A stretch of 64,000 nucleotides of DNA from contig NZ_AUAZ01000001.1 in assembly GCF_000428985.1 (NCBI RefSeq), positions 62,001 through 126,000 on the forward strand, given 5' to 3'. The position numbers and the translations under genes were made by a program. Of the stretch, positions 53,404 to 62,884 are shown one piece after another. Position 1 is the first letter of the stretch, and each line of letters begins with the position of its first letter. Source of the DNA: Marinobacterium litorale DSM 23545 (GTDB taxonomy: Bacteria > Pseudomonadota > Gammaproteobacteria > Pseudomonadales > Balneatricaceae). Below the pieces are notes generated by a model. It saw only the letters and a list, made by a program, of their open reading frames with translations. It had not been told where the DNA came from and searched no databases.

Positions 53404-55509
53404 TCAGGACGCTTTTGCTATCACCTGGGTGGGACGCTTTTTGCCTCTGCGCTCGTTAATCAACGGTACACACTGGTGGTCATCCCGGTAGATCACTTCG
53501 CAGTCGTAACACTGGATGCATTCGCTGTAGTTGATTCTGCCTGAGGGCTCTATCGCGCGGATTCCGCACCGGTTGGCGCAAAGCTGACAGGGGCTGCCAC
53601 ACTCCTCACGTCTTGGTAACCAGCGGAAAACATGTAGTTTCCCGACCACGGCAAAGAAGGCACCGAGGGGGCACAGGTAGCGGCAGAAAAACTTGTGAAT
53701 GAAGAGCCCCGCGATGAGCAGCAACAGGGCGTAGATCACAAATGGCCACTCGCGCACAAAACCCATGGTGATGGCGGTTTTGAAGGGTTCCACCTCGGCA
53801 CCGCGTTCGGCGGCGCTCAGTGAATAAAAGCTGACGCCGACCAGTCCGGCTAAAAGCAGGTACTTGATGGCCCAGAGACGGCGATGAATTTTGAAGGGTA
53901 TGCGGCGCTGTTTGATCTTCATCTTTTTGGCGATTTCACCCACGAGCTCCTGCAACGCGCCGAACGGGCAAAGCCAGCCGCAAAAATAGCCGCGTCCCCA
54001 TAGGACCAGAGTTAACAGGACATAGCACCAGAGGATAAAGATGACCGGATCGATCATCAGAACCGATGAGTCTGCGCTGCCTGCGACGACTCTCAGGATG
54101 GTAAAAACGTTGGTTATCGACAGCTGACCCTGGGTCAGATAACCGATAAACACCAGTGTGTAGGCCAGGTAGCCCCAGCGAATAGCCTTGAAGCGTGTGT
54201 TATCCGCCGTTACCCAGCGATGCCCGAAGATAATAGCCGTTAACAACAGGAGGCCAATGGTGAGCACGGCGATTTTCAGGGCGCTGTCTTGCCAGATTTG
54301 CACCCACAACGGTGTGCTCTTAGTGGTTTGAGGCTCCTCGACAATGAACAGCCGTTCAGGCAGTTGGTACTCCGCGGCAAAGGTACGAATCTCATCCGGC
54401 CTCAGATAGCCTTGGGGGCGGTTAACGACAAGTTTGAGAGTCCAGGGGGAGGCCGGGTCGAAGCCGGCACCACGTTTGATCCGAAACAGTCGAAACTCTT
54501 CAAAGTCGGGCATTGCTGAAGGCTGCTGCGGTTCAATCACGTTGTAAAAGTCCAGGTCTCGCAACTCGACCTGAATGCCATTTTGTTCAAGCGCCAGACG
54601 GTCTGGCGGTGTGCCGCGCACAAAGTCATCACCCAGAATCGAATAGGGGCCCCGGTTCATAACCAGAATTGCATGCTCGCCCGGCTCCAGCTTCTCCTTC
54701 ATCAGGCGCTGGTAGTGCGCATCACCGAGCAGGTAACGGCCTGTGCTCGGGGTGTTCAGGTAGGCAAACTGGAGGTCGATGAAGTTTTCACTGTTCGGGT
54801 TATCTTCGCTCTGGCCGTCGAAGGCGTTATCAACGTCGCTCTGGCTGAGTGTCAGTGAGCGGACCCAGTTATTTTCGGTGAGTTGCGGCCAGTCCAGCGG
54901 TTCATATAAGTCCTCACGGACTTTGGCAGGTGGTTTGCGATAGGGGATCAGTCCCGTCGCCTGGGCTGCCTGGATAGCGGACAGCATCACGGTTTCGTTC
55001 AGGACGATGGCAGAGACTGTCGCTTTGGTGATTCCGTCTATATAAACGTTACTGCCAGAGTGTTTGTCCCGAACCGTGGCACTGGTGACCTTGATGGTGT
55101 GGCGCAGATCCAGACCCGGGTATTGATCGGTAAAGCGGTGCATGGGCTCGGGGCCCAGGCCATGCAGAAAAATGGGCTCATGGTGTTCCAGTACTTTTAC
55201 GCCTTTGTAGAGCCCATCCCGATCGATACCGACCAGCAACTGGTAAGGGGCACCGGAGAAACCGGGAGGCGTCACATAATCGCTGGAAAGAAAGGCGTAG
55301 CCAATGAGTTCAGTGACCTGATAGACCGGCCAGACGGGCGGATCATCCTGGTGTGGCTTAATCTCGGTGGCTTGCGGAAAGATCTCCTTGATCAGCTCCG
55401 GAATTGGCCGGTTGTCAGTATCCGGTTGAGCCATGGCTGGGGTATTCAAGGCTCCCGGGGCCAACAACAAAACGAGCGCCACGCTCAGGCGCTTTGATAA
55501 GAGCCGCAT
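53404..55509 (-). CDS. NosR/NirI-like membrane flavo-iron-sulfur protein
   Basis: A 701-residue protein: a signal peptide (residues 1-28), a periplasmic FMN-binding domain with YIDGITKATVSA near residue 160 as a possible flavin attachment site, then five or six transmembrane helices (about 410-640) holding CGWLCPFGAL and CRYLCPLGAF, and a C-terminal 4Fe-4S ferredoxin part (CGSPCQLCANRC...CIQCYDCEV). This is the NosR/NirI architecture. NosR feeds electrons to nitrous oxide reductase, but no nosZ or other denitrification gene lies in the window. Confidence 0.85.
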   Translation of the reverse strand: MRLLSKRLSVALVLLLAPGALNTPAMAQPDTDNRPIPELIKEIFPQATEIKPHQDDPPVWPVYQVTELIGYAFLSSDYVTPPGFSGAPYQLLVGIDRDGLYKGVKVLEHHEPIFLHGLGPEPMHRFTDQYPGLDLRHTIKVTSATVRDKHSGSNVYIDGITKATVSAIVLNETVMLSAIQAAQATGLIPYRKPPAKVREDLYEPLDWPQLTENNWVRSLTLSQSDVDNAFDGQSEDNPNSENFIDLQFAYLNTPSTGRYLLGDAHYQRLMKEKLEPGEHAILVMNRGPYSILGDDFVRGTPPDRLALEQNGIQVELRDLDFYNVIEPQQPSAMPDFEEFRLFRIKRGAGFDPASPWTLKLVVNRPQGYLRPDEIRTFAAEYQLPERLFIVEEPQTTKSTPLWVQIWQDSALKIAVLTIGLLLLTAIIFGHRWVTADNTRFKAIRWGYLAYTLVFIGYLTQGQLSITNVFTILRVVAGSADSSVLMIDPVIFILWCYVLLTLVLWGRGYFCGWLCPFGALQELVGEIAKKMKIKQRRIPFKIHRRLWAIKYLLLAGLVGVSFYSLSAAERGAEVEPFKTAITMGFVREWPFVIYALLLLIAGLFIHKFFCRYLCPLGAFFAVVGKLHVFRWLPRREECGSPCQLCANRCGIRAIEPSGRINYSECIQCYDCEVIYRDDHQCVPLINERRGKKRPTQVIAKAS

Positions 55510-55647
55510 ACCTGCACCCTCTGGTTCTTTATTGTTATCCTGACCAGAGTGTCAGAGTGGGGCCGTGCTGGCTAAGGGTCGTTGGGCCTAATCTGACTGC
55601 TACTTTGGGCGTAGCGCAAAGAGTTTCGGCTACTGATAGGAAGGGTG

Positions 55648-56487
55648 ATGCACGCATATTTGGATGAGCAGTTGCTGGAGCAGGTTTCTGCCCTGGCGGG
55701 GCGGGCCGGGGAGGCGATTATGGCCGTCTACCAGCGGGATTTTGATGTCACTCATAAGGCGGATGAATCGCCACTGACCGAAGCTGATTGCGCAGCCCAT
55801 CGGTTGATTATGACGGGCCTGGCCGAGCTGGAGCCCCGGTTGCCTGTGCTCTCGGAAGAGGATGTGACCGGTTTTAAGGGCCCGGACGCTGAAGGCCGCT
55901 ATTGGTTGGTGGACCCTCTTGATGGAACCAAGGAGTTCATCAAGAGAAATGGTGACTTTACGGTCAACATCGCACTGGTTGAGCAGGGCTGCCCCGTGTT
56001 GGGCGTGGTGTTCGCGCCGGTGACTCAGGTGGGCTGGCGCGCGGCGAAGGGGCTGGGTGCCTGGCGTTATGATTCGGCGGGTGCTGCACCCATCAAGGTC
56101 CGAAAGCACCGGTCAGAGGAGCCCTGGCATATGCTGAGAAGCCGTTCCCACCCCAGTGTCGACATGCAGGTCTGGCTGGAGGCGATGAGGCGTAAAGGGG
56201 AGGTGAAGCTGGAGTCGGTAGGGAGCTCGTTGAAGTTCTGCTACATCGCGGAAGGGCGGGCTGACCTCTACCCCAGATTAGGGCCGACCTCGTTGTGGGA
56301 TACCGCAGCTGCCCAGGCCGTACTTGAGGAGGCCGGTGGCGCGGTAATTCGATTGGATGGCCAGGCGCTTTCTTACGAGGATACCGATGAGGTTCTGAAC
56401 CCATGGTTTATAGCCCGGGGTGAGAGTGACGTAGATTGGGCCGAGTTTGCGACAAGGCTCTTCACACCTGGCCCGGATGGAGCCTAG
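55648..56487 (+). CDS. cysQ: 3'(2'),5'-bisphosphate nucleotidase CysQ
   Basis: A 279-residue inositol-monophosphatase-fold enzyme that hydrolyses PAP to AMP during sulfate assimilation. The metal-binding motifs E70 and D89-PLDGT are visible in LSEEDV and VDPLDGTKEFI, and the late LWDTAAAQAVLEEAGG motif is present. ATG 55648 is preferred over GTG three bases earlier; both lie downstream of AGGAAGG. It is divergent from the NosR-like gene and ends at a strong terminator. Confidence 0.93.
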   Translation: MHAYLDEQLLEQVSALAGRAGEAIMAVYQRDFDVTHKADESPLTEADCAAHRLIMTGLAELEPRLPVLSEEDVTGFKGPDAEGRYWLVDPLDGTKEFIKRNGDFTVNIALVEQGCPVLGVVFAPVTQVGWRAAKGLGAWRYDSAGAAPIKVRKHRSEEPWHMLRSRSHPSVDMQVWLEAMRRKGEVKLESVGSSLKFCYIAEGRADLYPRLGPTSLWDTAAAQAVLEEAGGAVIRLDGQALSYEDTDEVLNPWFIARGESDVDWAEFATRLFTPGPDGA

Positions 56488-56504
56488 CGAAATCCGGGGC
56501 AAAA

Positions 56505-56532
56505 AAAACGGGCGCCGATCGGCGCCCGTTTT
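56505..56532. terminator. Bidirectional terminator between cysQ and icd
   Basis: AAAACGGGCGCC-GATC-GGCGCCCGTTTT is a perfect 28-base palindrome flanked by A and T tracts; it can end both convergent transcripts. Confidence 0.93.
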
Positions 56533-56552
56533 AAGGTCGTACTGACTGCTAT

Positions 56553-58787
56553 TTAAACGGACAGGGAGTCCAGCAGGTTGTTCAGCGTGCGGCTCGGACG
56601 CATAACGTCAGAGGCTTTGGCCGGGTCTGCGTGGTAGTAACCACCGATATCAACAGGCTGACCCTGAACGGCGTTAAGCTCGTCAACGATCTTCTGCTCG
56701 TTCTCGGTCATCTCTTTAGCCAGTGGCTTGAAGATATCGGCCAGCGCCGCATCGTCGGTCTGGTTGGCCAGTTCCTGTGCCCAGTACAGGGCCAGGTAGA
56801 AGTGGCTGCCGCGGTTGTCGAGTTCGCCAACCTTGCGTGACGGAGACTTGTTGTTCTCCAGAATCTGGCCGGTCGCTTTGTCCAGCGCCTGTCCCAGAAC
56901 ACGGGCACTCGGGTTGTCGTACTTCATGCCCATCTCGTCGAGAGAGGCTGCCAGTGCCAGGAACTCACCCAGTGAATCCCAGCGCAGGTGGTTCTCCTGA
57001 ACCAGCTGCTGAACGTGCTTCGGAGCAGAGCCGCCCGCACCGGTTTCGTACATGCCGCCACCGGCCATCAGCGGAACGATGGACAGCATCTTGGCTGAGG
57101 TGCCCAGTTCCATGATCGGGAACAGGTCAGTCAGGTAATCGCGCAGTACGTTACCGGTGACAGAGATGGTGTCCTTGCCGCGGATGGCACGCTCCATGGA
57201 TTCGCGAATCGCGCTGTTGTAATCCATGATGCGAATGTCCAGGCCGGTCAGGTCATGCTCTTTCAGGTACTCTTCGACCTTGGCTTTCAGTTGCATGTCG
57301 TGAGCACGTTCCGGGTCCAGCCAGAAGATGGCAGGTGTGTCGGAGTTGCGGGCACGGTTAACGGCCAGCTTGACCCAGTCGCGGATCGGCGCGTCTTTGG
57401 TCTGGCAGGCACGCCAGATGTCGCCTTTTTCCACTTCGTGCTGCATCAGCACTTCGCCGGTAGCGGCATTAACCACACGCATGGTGCCGTCAGCCTTCAT
57501 TTCGAAGGTCTTGTCGTGGGAGCCGTATTCTTCCGCTTTCTGAGCCATCAGACCCACGTTCGGTACGGAGCCCATGGTCGTCGGATCGAAAGCGCCGTTG
57601 GTCTTACAGAAGTTGATCACTTCCTGGTAGATGCGGGCGTAAGTCGATTCCGGCATGACTGCCTTGGTGTCTTTCAGCTTGCCGTCGCGGCCCCACATCT
57701 GACCGGAGCTGCGGATCATCGCCGGCATGGAGGCATCGACAATAACGTCGCTCGGGATGTGCAGGTTGGTGATGCCTTTAACGGAATCCACCATGGCCAT
57801 TTCCGGACGCTCGGCGTAGCAGTCATGGATATCCTGCAGGATCTCTTCCTGCTGGGATTCCGGCAGCTGCTTGATTTTGTCGTAAACGCTGGACAGACCG
57901 TTGTTCGGGTTAACGCCCAGCTCTTCGAACGTCTCGCCCCACTTGTCGAACAGATCTTTGTAATAAACGGTGACAGCGTGACCGAATACGATCGGGTGGG
58001 AGACTTTCATCATGGTCGCCTTCACGTGCAGGGACCACATAACACCGGTTTCTTTACATTCGTTGAGTGTCTCTTCGAAGAAGTCGCGCAGTTCGCGGCA
58101 GCTCATACGCATGCTGTCGAACACTTCACCCTGCTGCAGGGGCAGCTCTTTCTTGACCTCTACGTTGCCATCTTTACCGACGAATTCGATGCGGACATCA
58201 CCGGCATCTTTCATGGTGATGGACTGCTCGCTGGAGAAAAAGTCGCCGCCGCGCATGTAATCGGCGTGAGACTGAGATGCCTTGCTCCACTTGCCCATAG
58301 AGTGCGGGTATTTGCGGGCGAATGCTTTGACTGCGGCGGGCGCACGGCGGTCAGAGTTGCCTTCGCGCAGAACCGGGTTTACCGCACTGCCGAGAATCTT
58401 GCTGTAGCGGGCTTTATTTTCTTTCTCTTCATCGGTCTTGGGTTCTTCTACGTACTCGGGTATGTCGTAGCCCTGAGACTGCAGTTCCTTGATAGCAGCG
58501 CGCAGCTGAGGAACGGAGGCACTGATATTCGGTAACTTGATGATGTTGGCGTCCGGGCTCTGGGTCAGCTGGCCCAGCTCGGCCAGGGCGTCCGGTACGC
58601 GCTGATCTTCGCTCAGACGCTCCGGGAATGCAGCGAGAACGCGGGCTGCAACGGAGATGTCACTGGTTTCGACTTCGATACCGGCGGCTGCCGCGAAGGA
58701 GCGAACGATCGGCAGCAGGGAGTGAGTCGCCAGCGCCGGTGCCTCGTCGGTAATCGTGTAGATGATTTTCTGATTTGATGTCGTCAT
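56553..58787 (-). CDS. icd: Monomeric NADP-dependent isocitrate dehydrogenase
   Basis: A 744-residue enzyme of the monomeric IDH-II type. Characteristic stretches are [73 protein letters not shown] and [30 protein letters not shown]. It converts isocitrate to 2-oxoglutarate in the TCA cycle. The start [17 protein letters not shown] at 58787 follows GGGGA by a good distance and gives the standard length. Confidence 0.97.
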   Translation of the reverse strand: MTTSNQKIIYTITDEAPALATHSLLPIVRSFAAAAGIEVETSDISVAARVLAAFPERLSEDQRVPDALAELGQLTQSPDANIIKLPNISASVPQLRAAIKELQSQGYDIPEYVEEPKTDEEKENKARYSKILGSAVNPVLREGNSDRRAPAAVKAFARKYPHSMGKWSKASQSHADYMRGGDFFSSEQSITMKDAGDVRIEFVGKDGNVEVKKELPLQQGEVFDSMRMSCRELRDFFEETLNECKETGVMWSLHVKATMMKVSHPIVFGHAVTVYYKDLFDKWGETFEELGVNPNNGLSSVYDKIKQLPESQQEEILQDIHDCYAERPEMAMVDSVKGITNLHIPSDVIVDASMPAMIRSSGQMWGRDGKLKDTKAVMPESTYARIYQEVINFCKTNGAFDPTTMGSVPNVGLMAQKAEEYGSHDKTFEMKADGTMRVVNAATGEVLMQHEVEKGDIWRACQTKDAPIRDWVKLAVNRARNSDTPAIFWLDPERAHDMQLKAKVEEYLKEHDLTGLDIRIMDYNSAIRESMERAIRGKDTISVTGNVLRDYLTDLFPIMELGTSAKMLSIVPLMAGGGMYETGAGGSAPKHVQQLVQENHLRWDSLGEFLALAASLDEMGMKYDNPSARVLGQALDKATGQILENNKSPSRKVGELDNRGSHFYLALYWAQELANQTDDAALADIFKPLAKEMTENEQKIVDELNAVQGQPVDIGGYYHADPAKASDVMRPSRTLNNLLDSLSV

Positions 58788-59226
58788 TCTTTTCCCCAGT
58801 GTTGTATGGCGTGTAGCCAATAGTGCTCGAAAAGGTGACTTGGGAACCCATCGGCCAGCCGATGACTTCTTGGCGAGCCTTGTAAACTTTGAGGCTTCCG
58901 GTTTCCCTGATGATCGCCCTAATCAACTGTTAGAGGCCGCAGGAATGGCGCGGTCTCCTACTTTATACGTAATTTTTGTGGCGTCGCATTGTACCTAAAG
59001 AGGAGCGGCCGATATAGCGTGAGTCCGGTCTGAAAGCGTGTTTTTGGGCATTTCTAGCCATAAGTCTAATAAGAAAAACGGAAATTGAATGGCCTTGTTG
59101 TTATAGCCTGACCAGCGGGTGAGAAACCCGACCGATGATTGATTCGGCTCAATACTGTCTCTTTATTGCTGCGTTAGTATCCGCGCTTTCCAAGAATCTA
59201 CCCATTTCCAACAGGCCGGGGTGTGT
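58788..59226. other. Intergenic region between icd and the hemerythrin gene
   Basis: No gene is visible in these 439 bases. It contains a CGGGT-GAGAA-ACCCG hairpin (59116-59130) followed by a CCGA/TCGG inverted repeat, possibly regulatory, and otherwise nothing I can name. Promoters for the two divergent genes should lie here. Confidence 0.5.
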
Positions 59227-59652
59227 ATGTCCGTAGTCGAAGGTTCGCGCTTACCGCAGGTGGCACTTGCGTTCATGAATGAGGATCACGCCCGGGCAGA
59301 GTCTCTGCTTCAGCGTCTGGAGGCTATGATCGCCAATGCGGCCACCGATCGTGAATCCCGGGAAGAGATCGGGCGCTTGCTCGCGGCGCTGTATGAACAT
59401 TGTCAGCAGCACTTCACCCATGAAGAGCGGGAGATGGAGCGTGTGAACTTTCCGGCACTGGCGTGCCACCAGGGCGAGCACGCCCGTGTTATTGCGCAGA
59501 TGGATCAGGCGTGCCGCCAGTGGCGCGCTGCCGGCGACGTGGGCCACCTCTACGAATATCTGTCAATTCTGCCCGACTGGCTTCGCAATCATGTGGCCAC
59601 CATGGATCACGTGACAGCCGAGTTTGTCAGCCGTCACGACGAGGTCAGCTAA
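59227..59652 (+). CDS. Hemerythrin-domain protein
   Basis: A 141-residue single-domain protein with the di-iron ligand pattern: a His in NEDHARAE, HFTHEEREME (HxxxE), CHQGEHARV (HxxxH) and NHVATMDH (HxxxxD). Such proteins bind oxygen or act as iron or redox sensors and stores. The ligand set is complete. It is convergent with, and its stop is close to, the PAS pseudokinase gene, which makes a redox-sensing link tempting but unproven. ATG 59227 or GTG 59221 could be the start. Confidence 0.9.
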   Translation: MSVVEGSRLPQVALAFMNEDHARAESLLQRLEAMIANAATDRESREEIGRLLAALYEHCQQHFTHEEREMERVNFPALACHQGEHARVIAQMDQACRQWRAAGDVGHLYEYLSILPDWLRNHVATMDHVTAEFVSRHDEVS

Positions 59653-61075
59653 GTTCCAGTTGAATATGGAAGGTGGTTCCGACGTCCGGGTTTGAGGTGA
59701 CGGCCATATGGCCCTGGTGCTGTTCCGTTATCACGAAGTGCGCAAACGACAGGCGCTTGCCGGCCCCCGTTGTCCGTGGGTCCTGATCACTGTTGTGCAG
59801 GTAGGGTTCAAACAGGTACATCTGTTCATCGTCGGTGAGCCCTTTGCCGTTGTGCTGGATTCTCAGGGATACCGCGTCGTAGCTTTGGCCGACATAAAGC
59901 TTGATGGTTGGCTGAAAGTCGCTGTCCGTTTTCTCGGCGATCGAGTGATAGGCGTGACGGAACAGGCTCAGGAAAACCTGCTGCAACTCGGTCACATAGC
60001 AGGGGATCAGCGGCAGCCCCTCCTCGTAATGACGCTCGATCACAATATCACTGAAGCTTACCGTGTCCGGCAGTGTCAGAACGTCGCTGGCCTGCTCCAG
60101 TGAGTGTTCCAGAATATCGATGACGTTGGCGGGCTCCGGCTTGTCAGTACGGCCACGCGCAAACTGCATCAGGTTGCGTATGATCGATTCCACCTGCTCA
60201 CCATTACGTGACGCGTTATCCAGCAGCTGCTGGACCTTGTTGGTATCCGGTGCGCTGTCGCATCCCTGTGGGGAGAGTTTTCCCGACTCCAGGATTCCCT
60301 GGAAGCTTCTGAGATCAAACAGAATCGCCTGTAGCGGGGTGTTGATGTCGTTGGCCATGGCGGTGGCAAGCTCGCCCATGGAGGAGAGCTTGTCATGGTG
60401 GATCAGCATGTTCTCCGCCGTGACACGCTTGGTCACATCATCAACCAGAATCACCACGCCGGGTTCGCTGTAGTTCTCCAGCGGGTAGACCATGATATCG
60501 AAGTGGTAGCTGCCCGGCTGGCTATGACGCAGCGTGATCGCCTCGCCTTTCTCCAGGGCCTTCTGGATATGGCGAGGCGCTACGGTAATGTCGGAATAGA
60601 TTGACCACAGGTTCTGGCCGATCGCATCGTCTGCGCTGATACCGGAGATCTGTTCCGCCCGCCGGTTCCAGTGGGTGATATTGCCTTTGTCGTTCAAACC
60701 CACCAACACCAGCGGCATGGAGCTGAGAATGTTGTGGATGTAGGCCTCGGATGCCTTGAGCATCTTGGTGGTAATGACATGCTCGGCGACTTCGCGCTCC
60801 AGTTTGGCCGTTCGCTCCTGAACCCTTTCCTCCAGATGACCTTTGATCTCCTCCAGAGCGATGTTGTAGCGCCGTGCCCGGCGCCAGGTGATAAACAGGA
60901 TCAGCGCAACCAGCGTCAGGAGAATGATCAGAACGCCGCTGGAGAAGTTGGCGACATACTGCCACTTGGTACTGCCGTCATCCTCCTTGAAGACATCAAG
61001 CAGGGCGGCCTGGGCGAACGGCTGAACGAGCAAGAGGGAAAGCGCAGATAGAAATCGGATCATAGTGTATGTCAT
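59645..61075 (-). CDS. PAS histidine-kinase-like protein with degenerate catalytic motifs
   Basis: A 476-residue protein with a signal-like N-terminus and a transmembrane helix (46-64), a coiled coil (75-105), a PAS domain (110-225), a HisKA-like region and an HATPase-like C-terminus. The H-box reads GELATAMANDINTPL, with N242 where the phospho-acceptor His should be. The N-box has H374 instead of Asn, the G1 box is H408-NGKG instead of DNGxG, and the G2 box reads GAGKR. It is thus unlikely to be an active kinase and may act as a sensor scaffold. The gene overlaps the hemerythrin gene tail to tail by eight bases. Confidence 0.8.
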   Translation of the reverse strand: MTYTMIRFLSALSLLLVQPFAQAALLDVFKEDDGSTKWQYVANFSSGVLIILLTLVALILFITWRRARRYNIALEEIKGHLEERVQERTAKLEREVAEHVITTKMLKASEAYIHNILSSMPLVLVGLNDKGNITHWNRRAEQISGISADDAIGQNLWSIYSDITVAPRHIQKALEKGEAITLRHSQPGSYHFDIMVYPLENYSEPGVVILVDDVTKRVTAENMLIHHDKLSSMGELATAMANDINTPLQAILFDLRSFQGILESGKLSPQGCDSAPDTNKVQQLLDNASRNGEQVESIIRNLMQFARGRTDKPEPANVIDILEHSLEQASDVLTLPDTVSFSDIVIERHYEEGLPLIPCYVTELQQVFLSLFRHAYHSIAEKTDSDFQPTIKLYVGQSYDAVSLRIQHNGKGLTDDEQMYLFEPYLHNSDQDPRTTGAGKRLSFAHFVITEQHQGHMAVTSNPDVGTTFHIQLELS

Positions 61076-61275
61076 CGATGTCGGTGAAAAGGTGAATCAA
61101 TAGCATCAGAACGCGGTAAAGCGATGCTATCGGATGACGAATCCGACGATTATAGCGGATAGCGCGCGTCGACGGGATAGAGGGCGGTCGATTGTCTTGC
61201 CTAACAGGGTGGTTAGTAAATTTTCGGTATGCGGTCTAACTGGAATGTTTGATTTCGATTGGTTGAGTCCCCCTT

Positions 61276-61301
61276 GGGGTGTAACCCCAGGTGTAACACC
61301 T
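61276..61301. repeat. Two adjacent small hairpins with a shared GTGTAAC core
   Basis: GGGG-TGTAA-CCCC (61276-61288) is followed at once by AGGTG-TAA-CACCT (61289-61301). Both contain GGTGTAAC. A role in transcription termination or regulation is possible but not shown by a T-tract. Confidence 0.5.
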
Positions 61302-61379
61302 GAGCGGCGCGATCCTTGGCTGCTAGCGTTCATTGGCATGGTACTTGTTTCCAGGTGGATATATAGCGGAAAGCAGCGT

Positions 61380-61454
61380 TTCCCGGATTACGCTTCGCTG
61401 TATCCGGGTTACGGGTAGGTGTAGCCCGGCAGGAGCCGCAGGCGGATGCCGGGA
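61380..61454. repeat. Double REP-like palindromic element
   Basis: A CCCGGATTACGCTTCGCTG...ATCCGGG unit is followed by a CCCGGCAGGAGCCG...GGATGCCGGG unit, each an inverted repeat. Both types occur singly elsewhere in the window. The second ends 16 bases before the hupD start. Confidence 0.75.
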
Positions 61455-61470
61455 ACAGAGAGAGCGATAG

Positions 61471-62109
61471 ATGAATACAGACAACGTCCTGATCCTGGGT
61501 ATCGGGAATCTGCTTTGGGCTGACGAGGGGTTTGGCGTCCGTTGTGTCGAGCTGCTCAATCAGCGCTACCGTTTTGCCGACACTGTCAGCCTGCTTGATG
61601 GCGGCACCCAGGGAATCTACCTGGTCCAGCATGTTCAGCAGGCCGATATCCTGGTCGTGTTTGATGCGATCGATTATGGGCTGGAGCCGGGCACCCTTAA
61701 GGTGGTTCGTGACGACGAGGTGCCGAAGTTTATGGGTGCCAAACAGATGAGCCTGCATCAGACAGGCTTCCAGGAAGTGCTGGCGATGGCGGAGTTTACC
61801 GGCGCCTACCCGCGGGAGCTGATCCTGATCGGTGTACAGCCGCAGATGCTGGAGGACTTCGGGGGCAGCTTGACCGAGCCGGTACGTGCGCAACTGGACC
61901 GGTCACTGGAAATTGCCCTTGAGTACCTGGCCGAGCGCGATATCCGCCCGCTTGAAACCATCACGGCACCGACTCCGGGTACGGAGGAGCCTTTATCACC
62001 GCAGCAGTTGGCGCTGGAGCGTTACGAGTCCGGGCGACCGGATGAGGCCGAAGCCTTTCGCCACGGTGATATCCGGTTCGTCAATATGACCCGTGGCGAG
62101 GAGGATTAA
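61471..62109 (+). CDS. hupD: [NiFe]-hydrogenase maturation endopeptidase HupD/HyaD
   Basis: A 212-residue protease with LILGIGNLLWADEGFGVRCVELL, VSLLDGGTQGIYL, VFDAIDYG and a late MSLHQTGFQEVL; these hold the nickel-binding Glu, Asp and His of the M52 family. It cleaves the C-terminal tail of the hydrogenase large subunit after nickel insertion. The C-terminus is longer than in E. coli HyaD. It begins the maturation operon, with hupF two bases later. Confidence 0.92.
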   Translation: MNTDNVLILGIGNLLWADEGFGVRCVELLNQRYRFADTVSLLDGGTQGIYLVQHVQQADILVVFDAIDYGLEPGTLKVVRDDEVPKFMGAKQMSLHQTGFQEVLAMAEFTGAYPRELILIGVQPQMLEDFGGSLTEPVRAQLDRSLEIALEYLAERDIRPLETITAPTPGTEEPLSPQQLALERYESGRPDEAEAFRHGDIRFVNMTRGEED

Positions 62110-62111
62110 CG

Positions 62112-62444
62112 GTGTGTATCGGCATTCCCATGCAGGTGATAGTCGTCGAAGCAGGGCGGGCACTTTGCTCGGATAGCGACCGTCGCGACTGGGTAGATAT
62201 CCGGCTGGTAGACACACCGGCACCGGGGAGTTGGCTATTGGTTTTTGCCGGCGCGGCCCGTGAGTTGATCAGCGCCGAGAGAGCGGCCCAGGTGCGAGAT
62301 GCCCTGCGTGCACTCCAGGCCAGCGCTGAGGGCGATCATGCCCGGATAGATAACCTGTTTTCTGATCTGGTGAACCGGGAACCCACGCTGCCGCCCCACC
62401 TTCAGGCTCAGTTGGAACAACATAATAAAGGGGATAAAGAGTGA
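62112..62444 (+). CDS. hupF: HypC/HupF-family hydrogenase chaperone
   Basis: A 110-residue protein starting MCIGIPMQV, with the essential N-terminal cysteine of the HypC/HybG/HupF family, followed by VDIRLVDTPAPGSWLLVFAGAARE and a C-terminal extension typical of HupF. It acts in assembling the hydrogenase active site, and in rhizobia HupF protects the large subunit under oxygen. It overlaps hupG by four bases. Confidence 0.9.
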   Translation: MCIGIPMQVIVVEAGRALCSDSDRRDWVDIRLVDTPAPGSWLLVFAGAARELISAERAAQVRDALRALQASAEGDHARIDNLFSDLVNREPTLPPHLQAQLEQHNKGDKE

Positions 62445-62875
62445 ACCATCCACTACTTAATCAGCTGGTGGAGCGCCATGGCTTCCCCTGCCTGAACAGC
62501 GAGAATTTCGACTCGTTCATCAAGAAGGCCCCCTGGTCGGTGCTGTTTTTTACCGAAGACCCCAACCGCTTCTCAGAGTCTCTGGATGTGGCCGTGATTC
62601 TGCCGGAGCTTGCCAAGCGCTTCACTCAGCTATCACCGGCCGTGATTGCCCGGGACTCAGAGCGTGCGCTCCAGGGGCGGTATAACTTCAACGCCTGGCC
62701 AACCCTGGTTTTTTTGCGGGAAGGGCGCTATCTGGGTGCGCTGTCACGGGTTCGCAACTGGGATGAGTACCTCGCGGAGGTCGAACGTATCTTGAGTCTT
62801 GAGCCATCCCGCGACCCGGGCATCGGGATTCCGGTCGTTTCCAGCACCTCGTCAGCCTCGCCCTGCGGCCACTAA
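62441..62875 (+). CDS. hupG: HupG/HyaE thioredoxin-like hydrogenase chaperone
   Basis: A 144-residue thioredoxin-fold protein without the CxxC pair: WSVLFFTEDPNRFSESLDVAVILPELAKRF and YNFNAWPTLVFLREGRYLGALSRVRNW, matching HyaE/HupG. These bind the Tat-exported hydrogenase small subunit before export. It overlaps hupF and is nine bases before hupH. Confidence 0.9.
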   Translation: MNHPLLNQLVERHGFPCLNSENFDSFIKKAPWSVLFFTEDPNRFSESLDVAVILPELAKRFTQLSPAVIARDSERALQGRYNFNAWPTLVFLREGRYLGALSRVRNWDEYLAEVERILSLEPSRDPGIGIPVVSSTSSASPCGH

Positions 62876-62884
62876 GGAGTGATC

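Larger units (their letters stand above)
61076..61470. other. Intergenic region upstream of the hydrogenase maturation operon
   Basis: No gene is visible. Two adjacent small hairpins occupy 61276-61301 (GGGG-TGTAA-CCCC and AGGTG-TAA-CACCT), and a double REP-like element occupies 61380-61454. A weak -24/-12-like match at 61334-61349 has GT instead of the essential GC. The hup promoter is not identifiable. Confidence 0.5.

Noticed and set aside
61334-61349. A sigma54-like promoter before hupD (TGGCATGGTACTTGTT)
   Set aside because: The -24 element fits, but the essential -12 GC is GT, and the match is about 120 bases from the gene with REP-like elements between.
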